Below are positions 17,971 to 25,789 of a DNA stretch of 64,000 bases, one piece after another. The notes beneath the pieces were generated by a model that did not search any database, was not told the DNA's origin, and saw only the letters and a list, made by a program, of their open reading frames with translations. The position numbers and the translations under genes were made by a program. Every line of letters starts with the position of its first letter. Within the stretch, counting starts at the first letter, position 1. The DNA is from Flavobacterium piscis (lineage in GTDB: Bacteria > Bacteroidota > Bacteroidia > Flavobacteriales > Flavobacteriaceae). Location of the stretch: assembly GCF_001686925.1 (NCBI RefSeq), contig NZ_LVEN01000002.1, positions 1 to 64,000 of the forward strand, read 5' to 3'.

Positions 17971-18378
17971 TTAGCGTACTGCTACGCTTGTATTTTTTGC
18001 AGCAATACCTGATTTGTAAACTGATGAAACTGCTTTTTTTGATAATACAGTTGTATCATCTGTTATCGTAATTTCGTGTCTCACTTTTTTTACATTATCT
18101 TCAATTTCAAGGAAGTAAGTTCCCGCAGGAAATTCTTCTAAGCTAAAAGTTCTCAAAATTCCATCTTTACCTGAAGCACTTTCAGAGTAAATTAAAGTTC
18201 CTTCTTGATCATAGATTGCTAAGTGGGCTTTTTTTACCTGATTAAGGGCAAACGTAATTAGTTTTCCATTATTCTTTAATACGTGAAGATTAAAATCTTC
18301 ATTCCCGTCAATTGCATAAGTACTCATTCCAGTAAAAAGTACCGCACATACTAAACTTAATTTTAAAATCTTTTTCAT
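17971..18378 (-). CDS. Small secreted beta-sandwich protein, paralogue 2
   Basis: A 135-residue secreted protein, signal peptide MKKILKLSLVCAVLFTGMSTYA, start IDGNEDFNLHVLKNNGK. The core ITFALNQVKKAHLAIYDQEG and RTFSLEEFPAGTYFLEIEDN is shared with paralogue 3, to which it is closely related over its whole length. It shares with paralogue 1 the same order of strands. The coding part, the terminator and about 170 bp of upstream DNA are all duplicated with paralogue 3. The upstream DNA carries a promoter (18418-18451) and the 30-bp element (18477-18506), suggesting control by the nearby AraC-family regulator. Function unknown. Confidence 0.8.
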   Translation of the reverse strand: MKKILKLSLVCAVLFTGMSTYAIDGNEDFNLHVLKNNGKLITFALNQVKKAHLAIYDQEGTLIYSESASGKDGILRTFSLEEFPAGTYFLEIEDNVKKVRHEITITDDTTVLSKKAVSSVYKSGIAAKNTSVAVR

Positions 18379-18417
18379 GGTATTTAGTTTTAAATTAATA
18401 GTTCTAATTCTCTGATG

Positions 18418-18451
18418 CTAAATTACTTCGGATGTATGTGTTTTTTCACAA
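18418..18451 (-). promoter_or_regulatory. Promoter of paralogue 2
   Basis: On the minus strand, TTG (18449-18451), a 23-bp spacer and TAATTTAG (18418-18425). The arrangement, including the 23-bp spacer, is identical in front of paralogue 3. Confidence 0.5.
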
Positions 18452-18476
18452 CTCTGTTTTCCAATTTCGATGCTAT

Positions 18477-18506
18477 ATTCTCATTTACGAAACCGTTATA
18501 GGTTAA
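18477..18506. promoter_or_regulatory. 30-bp conserved element, copy 1
   Basis: Identical over 30 bp to copies at 19816-19845 and 20078-20107. The core ACGAAACCGTTATAGGTTAA contains the inverted repeat AACC-GTTATA-GGTT. It lies about 25 bp upstream of the -33 box of paralogue 2, a typical place for an activator site. About 50 bp beyond it (TGTTAATTTGGTTATTATTT) are also partly conserved. Confidence 0.7.
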
Positions 18507-19190
18507 AGTTTGAATTATTTTTATCGTTTCTGTTAATTTGGTTATTATTTTTTAATGTTTTGTTTAAAATGAGATAACATTCACTGATCTGGTTTTCTTA
18601 CAAAAGTTTTGTGGATTAATGTTGAGATGGTACGCGGATGACACGGATTCGCTAAAGCGAAAACGCAGATAAAAACGGATTTTTTATGCTCATTTTTGTC
18701 ATTTCGATCTATGATAAAAAGCAAATCTTTTTTTCAGGAGCTAATCCCGCTATCCGTTTCAAATCTTTTGTGTCCGCCGCGACGGACACAAAAGGATTTT
18801 CTCCCGAAGCTTCGGGACTATCGGGGCTCATCTTTTTCATAATAATATTTCGTTTATTTTGTGAGGGATTTTCAAACGCGGTTTCTTCGGAACTTAAGCT
18901 TTATATTGACAAAGCTTTGTGAGCTCCGTGTTTTTGAGCGCGATCACAGATGAAATTCTTATTGTCCTTTGTGTTTAATTCTCATTTCAACATGTAGCAA
19001 GTTTTTTTTACCACAGAGAACACAAAGATTATATGTAAAGGATTTTATAAAAAACACAAAGTTCGCAAAGCTTTGTAAATGTAAAACTTTGCGAACTTCG
19101 CCTATATCCTTGCGCTCTTTGCGTTTAAATAAAAAAAAACAAACTTTGCGTCTTAGTGCCTTTGTGGCAAATCAAAAAAAAGTATGGCAC
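18507..19190. other. Gene-free stretch between paralogues 2 and 3
   Basis: No gene can be supported. The region holds a CTTTTGTG-family hairpin repeat (18745-18828), degenerate phrases such as ACGCGGATGACACGGATT, and an imperfect hairpin near 19040-19105 built from AAGTTCGCAAAG and CTTTGCGAACTT. Short open frames here cross repeats and have no coding look. Confidence 0.55.
18745..18828. repeat. Dispersed hairpin repeat, CTTTTGTG family, copy 2
   Basis: CTTTTGTGTCCG pairs with CGGACACAAAAG. The flanks CCCGCTATCCGTTTC and ATCGGGGCT match copy 1 at 4233-4315. A palindrome TCCCGAAGCTTCGGGA (18802-18817) is inserted in the right flank, at a point where copy 1 has none. Confidence 0.7.
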
Positions 19191-19196
19191 AAAAAA

Positions 19197-19224
19197 AACA
19201 GCTCAATAACCACAAAGAGCTGTT
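19197..19224 (-). terminator. Terminator of paralogue 3 (duplicated sequence)
   Basis: AACAGCTC (19197-19204) pairs with GAGCTGTT (19217-19224), with an eight-A tract to the left. It and its flank toward the stop codon are nearly identical to the sequence after paralogue 2. Confidence 0.8.
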
Positions 19225-19298
19225 TCAAAACAATCATGTTTTTAACTTTACTAACTATCTAACCTCATTTTTATACTTTATGAGAAGTATAAACTTTT

Positions 19299-19718
19299 TT
19301 AGCGTGTTGCTACGCTTGAATTTTGAGCAATTGTATTTGCTTTATATGCTGACGAAACTGCTTTTGTAGACAATACAGATGTATTATCATTAATTGTAAT
19401 TTCGTGTCTTACTTTTTTAACACTGTCTTCAATTTCTAAGAAGTAAGTTCCTGCTGGAAGTTCTTCTAAACTAAAAGTTCTTAAAATTCCGTCTTTACCT
19501 GAAGCATTTTCAGAATAGATTAAACTATTGTTTTTATCATAAATACTTATGCTTGCTTTTTTAACCTGGTTTAAAGCAAATGTGATTAGCTTTCCATTAG
19601 CCTTTAATACGTGAAGGTTAAAATCAACTGCACCATTATCATTACCATCAATTGCATAAGTGTTCATTCCTGTAAAAAGTACTGCGATCACTAAACTTAA
19701 TTTTAATATCTTTTTCAT
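19299..19718 (-). CDS. Small secreted beta-sandwich protein, paralogue 3
   Basis: A 139-residue secreted protein, signal peptide MKKILKLSLVIAVLFTGMNTYA. Mature start IDGNDNGAVDFNLHVLKANG is four residues longer than in paralogue 2, from an added DNGAV-like stretch. The core ITFALNQVKKASISIYDKNN and RTFSLEELPAGTYFLEIEDS is the shared domain. The duplication with paralogue 2 covers promoter, gene and terminator. It is the closest paralogue to the divergent AraC-family gene at 20167, with two copies of the 30-bp element between them. Function unknown. Confidence 0.8.
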   Translation of the reverse strand: MKKILKLSLVIAVLFTGMNTYAIDGNDNGAVDFNLHVLKANGKLITFALNQVKKASISIYDKNNSLIYSENASGKDGILRTFSLEELPAGTYFLEIEDSVKKVRHEITINDNTSVLSTKAVSSAYKANTIAQNSSVATR

Positions 19719-19756
19719 ATCTATTTGTTTAAATTGTTTGTTCTAATTTTCTGATG

Positions 19757-19790
19757 CTAAATTACTCCGGGCATTGCTTTTTTTTCACAA
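19757..19790 (-). promoter_or_regulatory. Promoter of paralogue 3
   Basis: On the minus strand, TTG (19788-19790), a 23-bp spacer and TAATTTAG (19757-19764), the same as for paralogue 2. Confidence 0.5.
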
Positions 19791-19815
19791 CTGTGTTTTC
19801 CAATTTATGTGCTAT

Positions 19816-19845
19816 ATTCTCATTTACGAAACCGTTATAGGTTAA
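19816..19845. promoter_or_regulatory. 30-bp conserved element, copy 2
   Basis: Identical over 30 bp to copies 1 and 3, with the inner AACC-GTTATA-GGTT inverted repeat. It lies about 25 bp upstream of the paralogue 3 -33 box. Confidence 0.7.
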
Positions 19846-20077
19846 ATTTTGAATTATATTTGGTGTTTTTGTTAATTAGGCTGTTATTTTTCAATTATTC
19901 AATAAAATTAACATTTGATTAAAAGTTCTATTATTCTTACAAATATCAGGTATGCGCATTAAATCACACTACTAAATACGATTTATGAAAAAAAAACACC
20001 AAAAAAATACGGATCGTTAAAAAAAATCATCTTAAGCGATAATTTGATGATTTAACTTTTAATGATTATTATGCAAA

Positions 20078-20107
20078 ATTCTCATTTACGAAACCGTTAT
20101 AGGTTAA
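20078..20107. promoter_or_regulatory. 30-bp conserved element, copy 3, upstream of the AraC-family gene
   Basis: Identical to copies 1 and 2 and in the same orientation on the plus strand, ending 59 bp before the regulator's start codon. About 50 bp to its right (TTTTTGTTAAATTTGCTATT) are also similar to the DNA beside copies 1 and 2. The DNA between copies 2 and 3 is AT-rich and gene-free. Confidence 0.7.
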
Positions 20108-20166
20108 TTTTTAAATTATATTAGGTCTTTTTGTTAAATTTGCTATTATTTTTTAAAGGAATTATC

Positions 20167-21039
20167 ATGAAGACAATTGCCCCAGCTCTTGAAGTGATAT
20201 CAAACTCATACGGAAGTTCTTTTACTTACACAAAACACGCCGAAAAGACCAATAGTAAAGCTCATTTATGGCATTATCATCCAGAAATTGAGTTGGTTTA
20301 TATAAATGGTGGGGCAGGGAAAAGACAAATAGGAAGCCATGTTTCTTATTATACGAATGGTAGTTTGATACTTATAGGTGCTAATTTGCCACATTGTGGT
20401 TTTACGAATGAGCAAACGGGAAATATTAATGAAACCGTTATTCATATCAAACCTGAGTTTTTAGGGAATGATTTTTTTGTTGCTCCCGAAATGAAAAAGA
20501 TTCAGAATCTTTTCAGTCAGGCAAAAGCCGGAATTGCTTTTGGAGGAGAAACTAAAAAAAGAATAGGTAGGAAAATCGAGATGATGGAAAATCAGCTTCC
20601 GTTTGAACGCTTACTAACGCTTTTGAGTGTTTTAGACGAATTAGATTCTTCTGACGAATATACTGTGCTGAATGCTGATGGTTTTTCGTTAGAATTACAA
20701 ACACAGGATAATGATCGTATTAATGTTGTTTTTAATTACGTAAAAGATCATTTTCAGGAATCGATCGCTATAGACGAAGTTTCGAGTTTGGTAAGTATGA
20801 CGACACCATCTTTTTGCCGTTATTTTAAGAAGATTTCGAATAAAACCTTTACAGAGTTTGTAAACGAATATCGTTTGGTACACGCATCAAAATTATTGGC
20901 AGAGAAACCAATAAGCATAAACGAAGTGTGTTACGAAAGCGGTTTTAATAACTTTAGCCATTTCAGTAAATCATTCAAACAATATACCGGTAAAAGCGCT
21001 TCGCAATACCGTCACGAACACAAAATAATTATTAGCTAA
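20167..21039 (+). CDS. AraC-family transcriptional regulator
   Basis: About 290 residues. The start at 20167 is chosen because AAAGGA lies 6 bp before that ATG and the protein then begins MKTIAPALEVISNSYG. An upstream in-frame ATG at 20131 would overlap conserved non-coding DNA. The N-terminal part (about 10-110) is a cupin-like sensor domain (HLWHYHPEIELVYINGG, GANLPHCGF). The C-terminal about 100 residues are a double helix-turn-helix of the AraC type (IAIDEVSSLVSMTTPSFCRY, INEVCYESGFNNFSHFSKSF). The shared 30-bp element suggests that it regulates itself and paralogues 2 and 3. The ligand is unknown. Confidence 0.93.
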   Translation: MKTIAPALEVISNSYGSSFTYTKHAEKTNSKAHLWHYHPEIELVYINGGAGKRQIGSHVSYYTNGSLILIGANLPHCGFTNEQTGNINETVIHIKPEFLGNDFFVAPEMKKIQNLFSQAKAGIAFGGETKKRIGRKIEMMENQLPFERLLTLLSVLDELDSSDEYTVLNADGFSLELQTQDNDRINVVFNYVKDHFQESIAIDEVSSLVSMTTPSFCRYFKKISNKTFTEFVNEYRLVHASKLLAEKPISINEVCYESGFNNFSHFSKSFKQYTGKSASQYRHEHKIIIS

Positions 21040-21064
21040 TTATATAGGAGTAAGCTTCTGATTT

Positions 21065-21160
21065 TTTGCCATTAATGCCACAAATTAGCACGAATTTTTT
21101 CTAATTAAAATGAAAAATAGTAGTTCGTGCTAATTTGTGGAATTAGTGGCAAGCTTTTTT
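21065..21160 (+). terminator. Long hairpin after the AraC-family gene
   Basis: A left arm (about 21065-21093, with GCCACAAATTAGCACGAA) pairs with a right arm (21124-21153, with TTCGTGCTAATTTGTGG), followed by six T's. It belongs to the GCCACGAATT-like hairpin family of this genome and probably works as a terminator. The rest of the gap up to 21343 is AT-rich with no gene. Confidence 0.7.
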
Positions 21161-21343
21161 TATAATATAAAAGCATATCTCATAGTTATATAGGATTAAG
21201 TCGAAACTTTATTCTTTGGAATTTGGATTTTAAAATTTGAATTTTTTTTACGATCTGTTGTTATAAAAATTATATTTACATACTTGTTGTACTTAAATTA
21301 TAACAAGTAAATAATTAGTCCATCAACCAAAATTTATAACTGA

Positions 21344-23377
21344 ATGAATTTATTTAAACCTGCTACATTCCTTCTTATCGGAATGACTTTTTTTAGCTGT
21401 AATAAAAAAGAAGTCGCATTTTCAGATCCTTTGATTACCAATCGCGACACAACAATTAATCCGGCTGATGATTTTTTTAATTATGCCAATAATGGATGGT
21501 TCAAAAAAAATCCTATTGCGAAAACAGACAGCAGTAACGGAATCATGAGAACTGTGGTGGATACGATTAACGGGCAAATTAAAAATATCTGTGAAAGCTC
21601 GGCCAAAGATGAATCGGCAACAAAAGGAAGTAACAAACAAAAAATAGGTGATTTTTATGCTTCAGGAATGGACACCATTGCGATTGAAAAAGCAGGTTTG
21701 TCTCCGTTAAATGCTGAGATCAAAAAAATCAACGAAATTAAAAATGTTTCTGGATTAATTAATGCCATTGCGCATTTGCAAACTGTAGGAGCAGATCCGG
21801 CATTTACATTTTATGTTTCGCAAGACGATAAAATCAGTACAAAATATGCGCTGTTTTTCGGGCAAGGCGGTTTAGGAATGAGACAAAGAGATTATTATCT
21901 CGATACAGACAAACGAAATGTAGAAATTCGTACAGCTTATGTAGCACATCTTAAAACGATGATGCGATTTACGGGAGATGAAGAATCAGTTGCGGTAAAA
22001 AATGCTGCAACGATTATGAAACTCGAAACCGAATTGGCAAAATCATCCCGAAAATTAGAAGCACTTCGCGATCCTATAAAAAATTACAACAAACTTTCGG
22101 TAGAAAAATTCAATTCGCTTACACCAGATATCGACTGGAAAAAAGTATTGCCAATTTTAGGTATTGCAAAAGCAGATACTGTAATAGTAGGACAACCGGA
22201 ATTCTTTACAGCTCTAAATACTACGATTAAAAAATATTCGATCGAAGATTGGAAAACGTATTTGAAGTGGAATCTTGTAAGTTCATACGCTCCATATCTG
22301 AATGCCGCTATCGAAAAAGAAAATTTCAAGTTTTATGCTACAACATTAAATGGTGTAACAACTCAAAAACCACGTTGGAAAAGAGTAGTAGAGCAAACAG
22401 ATTCTTCTTTAGGAGAATTAATAGGTCAGGTTTATGTGAGTGATTATATGCCAAAAGGAGTCAAAGAAAAATTGTTGGAGGTTGGAAACAACATTCGTGA
22501 TGTATTTGCTTCGCACATCAAAAAACTGGATTGGATGAGTGAACCTACCAAGCAAAAAGCATTATTCAAGTTGAGCAAAATGGTCATGAAATTGGGTTAT
22601 CCGGATAAATGGAAAGATATGAGCGCACTTTCTATAGATCGAAAATCATATTGTGGGAATGTTATGAGTGCCAATATTTGGGATTATAAATACATGATCA
22701 ATAAATACGGGAAACCGGTAGACAGAAACGAATGGGTAATGCAGCCGCAAACTTACAATGCATATTACAACCCAAGTAACAACGAAATTGTAATTCCGGC
22801 TTGTAATATTATTGTTCCGGGTTATGAAGGAAGTATGCCGGACGATGCTATTTTGTACGGAATTATTGGAGGTTCTTTCTTTGGGCATGAAATTACGCAT
22901 GGTTTTGATGATCAGGGAAGCCAATATGACGAGAAAGGAAACCTAAACAATTGGTGGACAGCCGAAGATTTGAAAAAATTTAAAGCAAAAACCAAATTAA
23001 TAGTAGATCAGTACAATGCATATACAATATTGGGCAAAAATGTAAACGGAGATGCCACTCAAGGTGAAAACATTGCTGATTTAGGCGGCGTAATTATGGG
23101 TTATGAGGCGTTCCAGAAAACAGCGCAATTTAAAAATAAAGAAAAAATTAGCGGATTAACTCCGGAGCAACGTTATTTTCTTGCTTATGCGTATTCCTGG
23201 ATGATCAATAGAAGAGACGAATCAAAAATCAACCAAATTATGACTGATGTGCATTCGCCGGAACAATTTAGGGTGAATGGACCTTTGAGTAATATTCCTG
23301 AATTTCATAAAGCATTTAATGTCAAAAAAGGAGATAAAATGTATCAGCCAGATAGTTTGCGAGTAGTAATCTGGTAA
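21344..23377 (+). CDS. M13-family zinc metallopeptidase, lipoprotein (neprilysin/PepO-like)
   Basis: Predicted cell-envelope zinc endopeptidase or oligopeptidase of 677 residues. The signal peptide MNLFKPATFLLIGMTFFSCN ends in a lipobox with Cys19. The N-terminal M13 domain (about 35-420) contains NPADDFFNYANNGWFKKNP. The catalytic domain has the zinc motif H515-EITH519 and the third zinc ligand Glu575 in GENIADLGG. NAYYNPSNNEIVIPA upstream and the C-terminal RVNGPLSNIPEFHKAF and W at the end are also typical. All catalytic residues are present, so it should be active. It is a single gene with a strong terminator. Confidence 0.95.
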   Translation: MNLFKPATFLLIGMTFFSCNKKEVAFSDPLITNRDTTINPADDFFNYANNGWFKKNPIAKTDSSNGIMRTVVDTINGQIKNICESSAKDESATKGSNKQKIGDFYASGMDTIAIEKAGLSPLNAEIKKINEIKNVSGLINAIAHLQTVGADPAFTFYVSQDDKISTKYALFFGQGGLGMRQRDYYLDTDKRNVEIRTAYVAHLKTMMRFTGDEESVAVKNAATIMKLETELAKSSRKLEALRDPIKNYNKLSVEKFNSLTPDIDWKKVLPILGIAKADTVIVGQPEFFTALNTTIKKYSIEDWKTYLKWNLVSSYAPYLNAAIEKENFKFYATTLNGVTTQKPRWKRVVEQTDSSLGELIGQVYVSDYMPKGVKEKLLEVGNNIRDVFASHIKKLDWMSEPTKQKALFKLSKMVMKLGYPDKWKDMSALSIDRKSYCGNVMSANIWDYKYMINKYGKPVDRNEWVMQPQTYNAYYNPSNNEIVIPACNIIVPGYEGSMPDDAILYGIIGGSFFGHEITHGFDDQGSQYDEKGNLNNWWTAEDLKKFKAKTKLIVDQYNAYTILGKNVNGDATQGENIADLGGVIMGYEAFQKTAQFKNKEKISGLTPEQRYFLAYAYSWMINRRDESKINQIMTDVHSPEQFRVNGPLSNIPEFHKAFNVKKGDKMYQPDSLRVVIW

Positions 23378-23400
23378 GAAATAATCTAATTTATGTTTAT

Positions 23401-23431
23401 AAAACCATTCGTTGCGGCGAATGGTTTTTTT
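23401..23431 (+). terminator. Intrinsic terminator of the M13 peptidase gene
   Basis: AAAACCATTCG pairs with CGAATGGTTTT around TTGCGG, followed by a T run. It lies about 25 bp after the stop. Confidence 0.9.
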
Positions 23432-23981
23432 GTTTTAGGATTTAATGGGCCACGGGTTAAGCGGGTTGAACTGGTTACCGCTGATTTTTTTTTTTTTTTT
23501 TTGCCACAGATTAAATGATTTAAATGATTTTTTAATCTGTGTTTTATTTTTTTGCCACGAATTTCACGAATTTCCACGAATTAAATGGATGCTGATATTT
23601 TTTTTGCTACAGATTAAAATGATTTTTTAATTTGTGTCTTTTTTTTACAACAAATTATCCGTAATACAATTCGTAAAAATTCATGTAATTGCTTCGCTTG
23701 TTTCCTTAGGTCGGGTTTTGGTAGCCTTTTGGTAGCTAAAAAAAAATCATTTTAATCATTTAATCTGTGGCTTTTTTTTCCGCAACAAATTATCCGTAAT
23801 CCTATTCGTGAAAATTCGAGCAATTCGTGGCAACCATTTTAAATAATCCATAAAATCATTTTATCTGTGGAAAAAAATATAACAAATGCATAATTAAGTT
23901 GCTGAAAAACCAGTCGGATTTTTCATATAATTTACACGGAAAAAGCTATATTTACAATCCCAAAATTGAAAAAATATAAAT
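23432..23981. other. Repeat-rich gap between peptidase and esterase genes
   Basis: No gene. The DNA alternates phrases such as TTGCCACAGATTAAATGATT, GCCACGAATTTCACGAATTT and TTCGTGAAAATTCG in both orientations, with a pure 16-T tract near 23487-23502. A weak TATATTTA box lies about 35 bp before the esterase start. Confidence 0.6.
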
Positions 23982-24851
23982 ATGAAAAACTTTAGAATTC
24001 TAGTATTTACAGTTCTTTTATGCGCTTCTTCAATGAGTTACGCCGCAAAAGTAGATACTTTACAAGTTGCCAGTACAGCCATGAGCAAAACCTACAAAGC
24101 GGCGGTTGTGCTACCTAATTCGTATGCAAAAAGCAAATCAGCATTTCCGGTGATGTACTTGTTGCATGGTGCTTACGGACATTTTAGTGATTGGCTGAAA
24201 AGTACACCAAATAAAAAACTAGTTCAAAATTTATCTGATCAGTATAATATTATTATTGTAATGCCTGAAGGTGAAACTTTTAGCTTTTATTTGGATAGTC
24301 CTGTAAATAAAGAAAGTCAGTTTGAGACTTTTATCACGCAGGAAGTAGTTCAAAAAGTAGATAAAACCTATAGAACGATAAGTAACCGAAACGGAAGAGT
24401 AATAACAGGACTTTCTATGGGAGGTCATGGCGCATTATACTTATCTGCCAAACACCCTGAATTGTTTTGCGCTGCCGGAAGTATGAGCGGTGCCGTAGAT
24501 ATGAGTACGATGCTCAATCGTGAATCTTCGGCACAGGTAGTAAAATTGATGCAGCCTGTTTTTGGAGATAAAAGCGACAGCTCAGAAATGTATGCGAAAT
24601 ATGCCGTAATGGGAATGCTGGATAAAATAAAAGCCAATAAACTACCATTGATTATCGATTGCGGAGTGGATGATTTTTTGATAGAACCCAACAGAGAATT
24701 ACACCGAAGATTGGTCTATAATAAAGTAGATCACGATTATACCGAACGTCCCGGAGCACATACTTGGGATTATTGGGAAAACTCACTACCTTATCATGTG
24801 TTGTTTTTTAATAAAATCTTGCTTAAAAATCAGGTCGTTGCAAAAAAATAA
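23982..24851 (+). CDS. Secreted alpha/beta-hydrolase, esterase D/FrmB-like
   Basis: A 289-residue exported serine esterase. Signal peptide MKNFRILVFTVLLCASSMSYA. The esterase fold shows FPVMYLLHGAYGHFSDW (oxyanion region) and the nucleophile Ser145 in GLSMGGHGAL. The acid Asp is in DCGVDDFLIEPNR and His260 in RPGAHTWDYW. The GLSMGGHGAL form is typical of the S-formylglutathione hydrolase/putative esterase family (PF00756). The signal peptide argues against formaldehyde detoxification and for an envelope role such as deacetylating polysaccharide, but the substrate cannot be read from the sequence. Confidence 0.9.
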   Translation: MKNFRILVFTVLLCASSMSYAAKVDTLQVASTAMSKTYKAAVVLPNSYAKSKSAFPVMYLLHGAYGHFSDWLKSTPNKKLVQNLSDQYNIIIVMPEGETFSFYLDSPVNKESQFETFITQEVVQKVDKTYRTISNRNGRVITGLSMGGHGALYLSAKHPELFCAAGSMSGAVDMSTMLNRESSAQVVKLMQPVFGDKSDSSEMYAKYAVMGMLDKIKANKLPLIIDCGVDDFLIEPNRELHRRLVYNKVDHDYTERPGAHTWDYWENSLPYHVLFFNKILLKNQVVAKK

Positions 24852-24939
24852 TACAACTTTTAGTAAGGAATCATTCAAAAAGCTTTTTTTGGTTTGATTT
24901 TTGGAATACCTTTATGTATAACTTAAAAAATAAAAAATT

Positions 24940-25458
24940 ATGAAAAAGATACTTACCTTATTCGCAGTTGTTGGATTAATCGTGTTTTCGAGCTGTGAAG
25001 GGCCGGAAGGACCTCCGGGACTAGATGGAGCTGAAACTCCGCTTCCTGTTGTTTTTCAAGTAAATGCAAATTTCACTTCTCCAGGTTTTGCAGTAACAGC
25101 TCCGTTAAGTGGATTGTTACCAAGTGATGTTGTTTTGGTATATGAATTAGTTGGTACAACTGGAGGGAATACATGGGCGTTACTGCCTCAAATATATTAT
25201 TTTAATGATGGTACGGAAACAGCTCAATATAATTATAGTTTTTCGAGTAATAACGTTACAATCTTTATTGATGGTAGTTTAACTGATTTTTCTCAACTTC
25301 CTTCTGAATTTAGATTAGGGAAAACATTTAGAGTTGTTATTGTTCCAGCAGATTTCTTGAATAGTAATAAATCGGTTAATAAATCAGATTATCAAGATTA
25401 TAATGCTGTTATTAAGAAATATAATATTGACGACAGTAATGTTAAAAAATTAAATTAA
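24940..25458 (+). CDS. Small lipoprotein with collagen-like motif
   Basis: A 172-residue lipoprotein. MKKILTLFAVVGLIVFSSC gives lipidation at Cys19, directly followed by the collagen-like GPEGPPGLDG (about 21-30). The rest is beta-rich (VFQVNANFTSPGFAVTAPLS, LPSEFRLGKTFRVVIVPADF) without recognisable catalytic residues. Short G-x-y stretches after the lipobox are common in Bacteroidota lipoproteins of this size. It is transcribed in the same direction as the esterase 88 bp upstream but is probably separate, and has its own terminator. Function unknown. Confidence 0.8.
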   Translation: MKKILTLFAVVGLIVFSSCEGPEGPPGLDGAETPLPVVFQVNANFTSPGFAVTAPLSGLLPSDVVLVYELVGTTGGNTWALLPQIYYFNDGTETAQYNYSFSSNNVTIFIDGSLTDFSQLPSEFRLGKTFRVVIVPADFLNSNKSVNKSDYQDYNAVIKKYNIDDSNVKKLN

Positions 25459-25472
25459 ATTTATAATACCAA

Positions 25473-25508
25473 TAAAAAAAAGGAGATGGTAAGATCTCCT
25501 TTTTTTTA
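25473..25508 (+). terminator. Intrinsic terminator after the collagen-motif lipoprotein
   Basis: AAAAAAGGAGAT pairs with ATCTCCTTTTTT around GGTAAG, with a long T tail. It is symmetric enough to work in both directions. Confidence 0.88.
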
Positions 25509-25524
25509 TGAATATATGTATTTA

Positions 25525-25735
25525 TCCTCAATCTTGTCATTCCGAGGAACGAGGAATCTCCGCAAGTAACTCCGCAACGAAACCCCAATCTTTATCAACT
25601 TTCTTGTGTAATTTACTCTGTCTATTTGGTATCGTTCCGTTCTCTTTTCGATAGAAAAGACAAAAACTTTGTCGATCAATTAGAACGATTTACGCTACTG
25701 ATTAATTATCATCAAGTAACGAATAGTTTACTAAA
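25525..25735. repeat. Dispersed repeat fragment in the lipoprotein-terC gap
   Basis: TCATTCCGAGGAACGAGGAA followed by TCTCCGCAAG is a phrase I recognise as a common dispersed repeat in Bacteroidota genomes. The rest of the gap has no gene. Confidence 0.45.
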
Positions 25736-25737
25736 AT

Positions 25738-25768
25738 AAAAGGCTATCTTTTGGGATAGCCTTTTTTA
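25738..25768 (-). terminator. Intrinsic terminator of terC
   Basis: AAAGGCTATC pairs with GATAGCCTTT around TTTTGG, with T's on the right and A's on the left, so it can act in both directions. It lies just after the terC stop. Confidence 0.8.
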
Positions 25769-25789
25769 TAAATATATGTTTCAAGAATA

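Noticed and set aside
18686..18922. Open frame of 78 codons on the plus strand between paralogues 2 and 3
   Set aside because: It runs through a CTTTTGTG-family hairpin repeat and its palindrome; the middle of the protein is only a translation of the repeat.
20131..20166. Upstream in-frame ATG for the AraC-family gene
   Set aside because: The added residues MLNLLLFFKGI lie in conserved non-coding DNA, while the ATG at 20167 has AAAGGA at proper spacing.
23386..23630. Overlapping short open frames after the M13 peptidase
   Set aside because: They lie on a terminator, a 16-T tract and GCCACGAATT phrases in opposite strands; the proteins are low-complexity Lys or Phe strings.
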